Shown piece after piece: positions 60,901-64,000 of a stretch of 64,000 nt of DNA (position 1 is the first letter of the stretch; each line of letters opens with the position of its first letter). A program made the position numbers and the translations under genes. The notes under the pieces were generated by a model that saw only the letters and a list, made by a program, of their open reading frames with translations, was not told the DNA's origin and did not search any database. The DNA lies in assembly GCA_963669155.1 (NCBI GenBank), contig OZ022578.1, positions 9,315,730 to 9,379,729 on the forward strand. The letters run 5' to 3'. This DNA comes from Arbacia lixula (lineage: Eukaryota > Echinodermata > Echinoidea > Arbacioida > Arbaciidae).

Positions 60901-63900
60901 AACTAGGAGGGGGTTAATTACATGTGGTGTGTTTTGTCTTTATAGTTTCAGTGCTGGGAGGTGTTTGTGGTGCTCAGTGAGCTAGTAGGGTATACATGTA
61001 CTTGTAATTATATGTGTTCACTGTGTTATGTCTTTATAGTTTCAGTGCTGGTGAGGTGTTTGTGGTACATAATGAGCTAGGAGGGGGCTGGCTATGGGTC
61101 ACGTCACAGCGGACAGGGGAGAGTGGTATCATCGTACAGGACTTAGTCAAACCAGTGGTGAGTCCCTCATCCATTTCTTCTTGTAAAAGTGATATATTGA
61201 GCCTTAACCCATTACTATGGAAACTGAATATACCTGGTTAGCAAGTTTCCTACTCACTAATAGGTACTTTGTATTACCAGTCCTCAGAAACATACCAACC
61301 TCAGCTTGTTTGAACTCAGCTACTGCTAGCCACTTGGATATCATGGTCAAGGGACCATGCTGGCCACCTTAAAAAGTTACGGGCAAGGACTCAGTAAAGG
61401 TCAAGGAACTTTAAAAAAATGATACATGACTACAACTGTATCTTTACATGTGTGCCCAACTGTACATGTAGATATCAAATAATCTAATCGCAATAACTAT
61501 TTAGTACAAAGACACAGATAGGCTGATGAAATGTGAGTAAAAAGTCAATAAACTGTAAGAAATTACAAATGTTGTTCCATCAAAGGTGAATGAACTTTTT
61601 ATGTCAGTTTAGAGGCATGGGAAGTCAATTCTAACCCATTGAAGCTAATAATGTGGTGGAGACATAGTTATTGACTGCGCACACTTGAATTGATCTAGTT
61701 GATCATCTGAATTTGAAGTATTTTGACAATCGTTTTTATTTGTTGTTCATTTAGGAAGGGGATACAGATCCACATGAGGGGAAAGTGTAAGTACACTGTA
61801 TTCACCATTTACAATTTACACCCACCCAAAAAAGTTATTCCCCCCCTATAGCATTTGTTCATATACCTCAAACAAATATTTTACACATTTTTATCAGTTA
61901 AAGGTCACAGGTCAAGGTCAAATCCTAGAATTGTATGCTTTATGTGATAAGTCGAGCAATATTTGATCACATTTTACCATCCTTAGTAGTTAGTACAATG
62001 ATAATACAGTATATGATAGGCTAATTGATGGATTTTATTTGGGAAAAGTGTGTCAAAGGTTAAAGGTCATAGTCAAATAATGTCTTATTGGTGTCTGGTC
62101 ATACACTGTGGGAACAAGCGTGGGAGGTTTAAGCTGATTCTTGTTTAACAAATACACATTATAAGAAAGTACATTGGTATCTATTAGCCTAAATATATCA
62201 CAAATTTCAAATATTTTCTTAGCAATCTTCCTAAACCAAGCAATACCTAGTGGTGTCAGATGTACATGTACCTTGTTACCATCTCTACTTGCTGATTCTG
62301 TAGGTGGTTCCATGGAAACGTATCCAAGGATGAGGCTGCAGAGACACTGTGGAAAGGTCAGACTCTTTTATTTGTCATGGGAAATATGTTGTCTGTCGAT
62401 GACAGTGGCACAGAAAGATGGATAGAAAGTAGAAGAGGAGGCATGTTTTGAATGTTTTTTTTTAATGCATTGGGGAAAATAGAAATGGAACAAAGCAGTT
62501 AAAAGCGGTCCACAAAAAGAGGCACAGAAGTCTATGGAGTGAATTATTTGACTGAATTTAATTTGACTTTACCCGTTGCTAACAGTTAGATTTTCTGGCT
62601 TTGTAAAGCCTGGTCTAGTTACGAGGTCAAAATTTACCATGGACCTGCAGTAACCAAAGGGGTATGGCTTAGTTGCATCCTTTGTGTAATTTGAAGTTTA
62701 TTCATAGCATGTTATCTATTGGCCGAAAAGCAGATTACGTGGAAGTCATGCTGCTTAGTGTCCGAGTGGGGAAAAGTCAGCCTGCATATATTAGTTCACA
62801 AAAGAATGGGTTAACACAAAAATAAAATTAATTTATAGGAAATTAAATGAACGTGTTCTGATCAAGTTGAAGGTAAATCTCATTTTAAAGTGTATGTCAA
62901 GAAATGAGGTCTGCAGTAGATCATAATTCAAATTGGTCTAGGCATATAAGGAGCAATGTTGTTCCGTGGGATGATGGCAATATTGATTTCATGTTTGGGG
63001 AAGAATGTAGTCTTGAGGCAGTACAGGTAGATTTTGGCGCAGTTTAATATAATTTCTCTGATCGGGGCCCTGTCTTACAAAGAATTGCAATTGATTACAA
63101 CTTCCCTTGTAACTGATATCAATCTTAACTGTGTACTGTGTATATTAGAGAAAGGGAATTGATCTTGTGATTGCTTCAGGTCAATCCCAACTCCTTATAA
63201 GACAAAGCCTAGAATTGTCATCCATGTTGTTTGCTCCCCATCCCTGTTGGTGTGTCGTGTGGCTATAGAGGGCAATGTGGGTAGCTTCCTCATCAGGAAC
63301 AGTGACAAGAACCCTGGCGATTACTCCCTGTCGTTCCGAGGACCAAACACCATCCAGCGATTCCGCATCCAGAGGCAGCAGCGGCAGTATGTCATGGGAG
63401 GCAGATACTACAACAGGTAGTTACAAGTTGAACGCAAATCACAGAAATCTCTCATGCTTTCTTTTCTTTCTTCTTTGTTTCTTCTCCTCCCTTTTGTTAT
63501 TCAAATACTCTTCCCTCTCTGTTATCTGAACTTCTTTTTGCAGGTTTGTCTGATAATACAATTTCTTTGGCCTAGGGCTCTCTAGTTTGTTGTTATATTA
63601 TGGATTCTCCATTCTCTCATTTTCAGTGTAAATTCTTATTCTAAGTATTAGTATATTTGGCATTTTTAAATTGTCACTATGATTTCAGGTTCATCTTTTC
63701 TTTTTCATGATATGAGAAATTCAGCTCCACAATTTAGTCGAATGTGTCGATAAATATCACCCATGGGACAGTTAGTATTTGAAGACAGATGCTTTTACAT
63801 GGAAATTTTCATGCAAACTGGTTTTTAAAGAAATTTGACTTGTCTTTCCAGACTTGGAAGATATGTTTGACTATACTCCACCCTACCACTATATTTGCTA

Positions 63901-64000
63901 TTAATTGCAATTCTAACAAGCCAAATCCTTCCTTGTCTTTCTGTTCCTCCTAGCCTGGATGCCATTGTGGAACATTACAAGAAGGAAGAGATCATTGATG
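48920..64000 (+). CDS. RASA1: p120 Ras GTPase-activating protein, N-terminal half
   Basis: RASA1 binds phosphotyrosine receptors and switches off Ras; this window holds its adaptor half. Exons: 48920-49125, 54585-54734, 56308-56443, 57485-57555, 61040-61157, 61755-61786, 62304-62356, 63269-63416, 63954-64000 (continues). All phases fit. Residues 1-69 form an acidic leader (DFDPFESYTELPEE), much shorter than the glycine-rich vertebrate N-terminus. SH2-1 starts WYHGCLDRHTAEMR, with its phosphate-binding Arg in SYLVRESE (R96). SH3 is about 173-225 (VATLPYNKVPDTDE, GGGWLWVTSQRTGESG). SH2-2 starts WFHGNVSKDEAAE, Arg in SFLIRNSD (R265), and MGGRYYN. The PH, C2 and GAP domains lie past the right edge. 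Confidence 0.96.
50685..51060. repeat. Repeat with AGCCCCGGACT motifs
   Basis: TTAGCCCAGTACTATTCTTA, TTAGCCCCGGACTCCC (50788), TTAGCCCTATACTA (50953) and TTAGCCCCGGACTACA (50996) recur in one direction over about 370 bp. Likely a decayed MITE; ends not resolved. Confidence 0.45.
52304..52406. repeat. Foldback element
   Basis: The arm CTGGTAACAAAGACTA (52304) is the exact inverse of TAGTCTTTGTTACCAG (52391). CCCTATCCC and GGGATAGGG pair inside. About 103 bp in RASA1 intron 1. Confidence 0.8.
55436..55545. repeat. Short tandem and inverted TGGCCCTCTGA repeats
   Basis: TGTGGCCCTCTGA(A/C)GTCATTGATAG-type units at 55470 and 55502 are followed by the inverted GACATCAGAGGCCC (55532). Related strings (GACATCAGAGGGC) occur near 60730. 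RASA1 intron 2. Confidence 0.6.
56045..56180 (+). mobile_element. LINE reverse-transcriptase tail fragment
   Basis: Codons at 56058-56100 give QSRRWMDDINTFWHKK, and after a frame change SPQWRDILGQMD appears (56140-56172). RRW.DDI followed by QW matches the 3' end of non-LTR retrotransposon ORFs, as at 30700. It is short, broken and old, and ends about 130 bp before RASA1 exon 3. Confidence 0.55.
56525..56637. repeat. Foldback repeat family G, copy 1
   Basis: GGGCCCCGTCTTATAAAGAG at 56527 is inverted as CTTTATAAGACAGCGC at 56619; GATTGATTTCAGTTG and TCGATATCAGTTG lie inside. A second copy is at 63064-63213 (GGGCCCTGTCTTACAAAGAA ... TTATAAGACAAAGCC). RASA1 introns 3 and 7. Confidence 0.6.
57660..57755. 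repeat. (GACA)n microsatellite
   Basis: ACAGACAGACAGACAGACAG with GACAAA variants, just past RASA1 exon 4. Confidence 0.9.
57978..58600. mobile_element. Tc1-type MITE
   Basis: Ends CAGTTGAGGCCAGAAGTTTA and TAAACTTTTGGCCTCAACTG are inverted and flanked by TA (57976, 58601). Subterminal ACACCC/GGGTGT also pairs. This is the classic Tc1 terminus. A second inverted pair is inside (TTGCCAAACATC near 58033 and GATGTTTGGCAA near 58534). 623 bp, no transposase: non-autonomous. RASA1 intron 4. Confidence 0.85.
58727..60110. mobile_element. Palindromic element with GGTGGTATTCCAGAA ends (outer)
   Basis: Perfect 15-bp terminal inverted repeats GGTGGTATTCCAGAA (58727) and TTCTGGAATACCACC (60096). The motif also occurs at about 59630 (plus) and 59932 and 60029 (inverted), with CTTAAG/CTTAGGA-rich DNA between, suggesting a second family copy or internal duplication. 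It hosts the GC-rich element at 58764-59565. RASA1 intron 4. Confidence 0.75.
58764..59565. mobile_element. GC-rich MITE nested in the outer element
   Basis: Terminal inverted repeats GCTATGGTCACAA (58764) and TTGTGACCATAGC (59553), with a subterminal inverted GTAGCCTGCTCGG shared by both ends. The 802-bp body is far more GC-rich than its surroundings and full of CGGTCG/CGACCG words; its open frames on both strands are by-products of that. It splits the outer element, so it is younger. Confidence 0.75.
60822..61039 (+). repeat. Tandem copies of the RASA1 exon 5 acceptor
   Basis: The edge CTTTATAG|TTTCAGTGCTG occurs at 60878, 60946 and 61040; only the last leads into an open SH3 exon. Preceding each is an ACATAATGAGCTAGGAGGGG-like block, which is exon 5 coding sequence (HNELGG). 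Units are about 68 and 94 bp, with a partial copy at 60822. Two decoy acceptors thus lie within 165 bp of the true one. Confidence 0.88.
61158..62303. other. RASA1 introns 5 and 6
   Basis: AT-rich, with AAGGTCACAGGTCAAGGTCA and AAAGGTTAAAGGTCA-like words near 61900 and 62055 that resemble decayed pieces of the CGGA/TGACC family. The 32-bp exon 6 (61755) is the shortest RASA1 exon here. Confidence 0.45.
62510..62830. repeat. Dispersed repeat related to 6070-6265
   Basis: ACCCGTTGCTAACAGTTAGA, TTTCTGGCTT, CCTGCAGTAA and GGAAAAGTCAGCCTGCATAT recur in changed form at 6070-6265 (ACCTGTTGCTCATGGTTGG, TTCTGGCTTC, CCGCAGTAA, GAAAAAGCCAGCCCGCAAAT). An old non-coding repeat, also near the interior of the MITE family at 39637. 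Confidence 0.5.

Noticed and set aside
1-64000. tRNA, rRNA, virus-like elements or a full transposase gene
   Set aside because: I found no cloverleaf with tRNA boxes, no rRNA, no long terminal repeats, capsid, envelope or integrase frames; all DNA elements seen are non-autonomous.

Overview
The window looks like nuclear DNA from an invertebrate deuterostome (amphioxus, hemichordate or echinoderm grade). Its genes are intron-rich, with GT-AG introns of about 0.1-6 kb and proteins very close to their vertebrate counterparts. The AT-rich intergenic and intronic DNA is packed with short non-autonomous DNA transposons, foldback elements, minisatellites and CGGA-type simple repeats. I cannot name the species from the sequence alone.

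Four protein-coding genes are supported. (1) 567-9791, minus: eight 5' exons of a TAF1C-like gene, an RNA polymerase I SL1/TIF-IB subunit, which runs off the left edge. (2) 12838-19093, plus: RBM8A (Y14), complete, six coding exons, 166 aa, with a large first intron holding a hAT-like element. (3) 23158-44740, minus: POLG, the catalytic subunit of mitochondrial DNA polymerase gamma, complete, 22 coding exons, 1241 aa, all exonuclease and polymerase motifs intact. (4) 48920-64000, plus: the first nine exons of RASA1 (p120 RasGAP; SH2-SH3-SH2), which runs off the right edge. TAF1C/RBM8A are head to head, RBM8A/POLG converge, and POLG/RASA1 are head to head. The four have no obvious shared pathway; this is a normal animal gene neighbourhood, not an operon.

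The space between exons is mostly repeats: two TTAA-flanked piggyBac-like MITEs (5541, 8951), a 1.1-kb hAT-like element with an 8-bp target duplication and five hairpins (13393), a Tc1-type MITE (57978), a GC-rich MITE nested in another palindromic element (58727-60110), four copies of a roughly 0.9-kb family carrying many TGACCTTTGACCT motifs (3373, 24266, 27829, 33013), several foldbacks, and two fragments of LINE reverse-transcriptase tails.

The most interesting pattern is that many local tandem duplications sit on exon/intron edges. They occur at two TAF1C exons, the POLG stop codon, POLG exons 12, 13 and 19, and the RASA1 SH3 exon, and several create extra candidate splice sites. Other points worth a look are a NAGNAG acceptor in RBM8A at the same place as the human one-residue isoform, a repeated GC-rich module next to the 5' ends of both TAF1C and POLG, and a uORF overlapping the POLG start. 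I saw no wholly new gene system.
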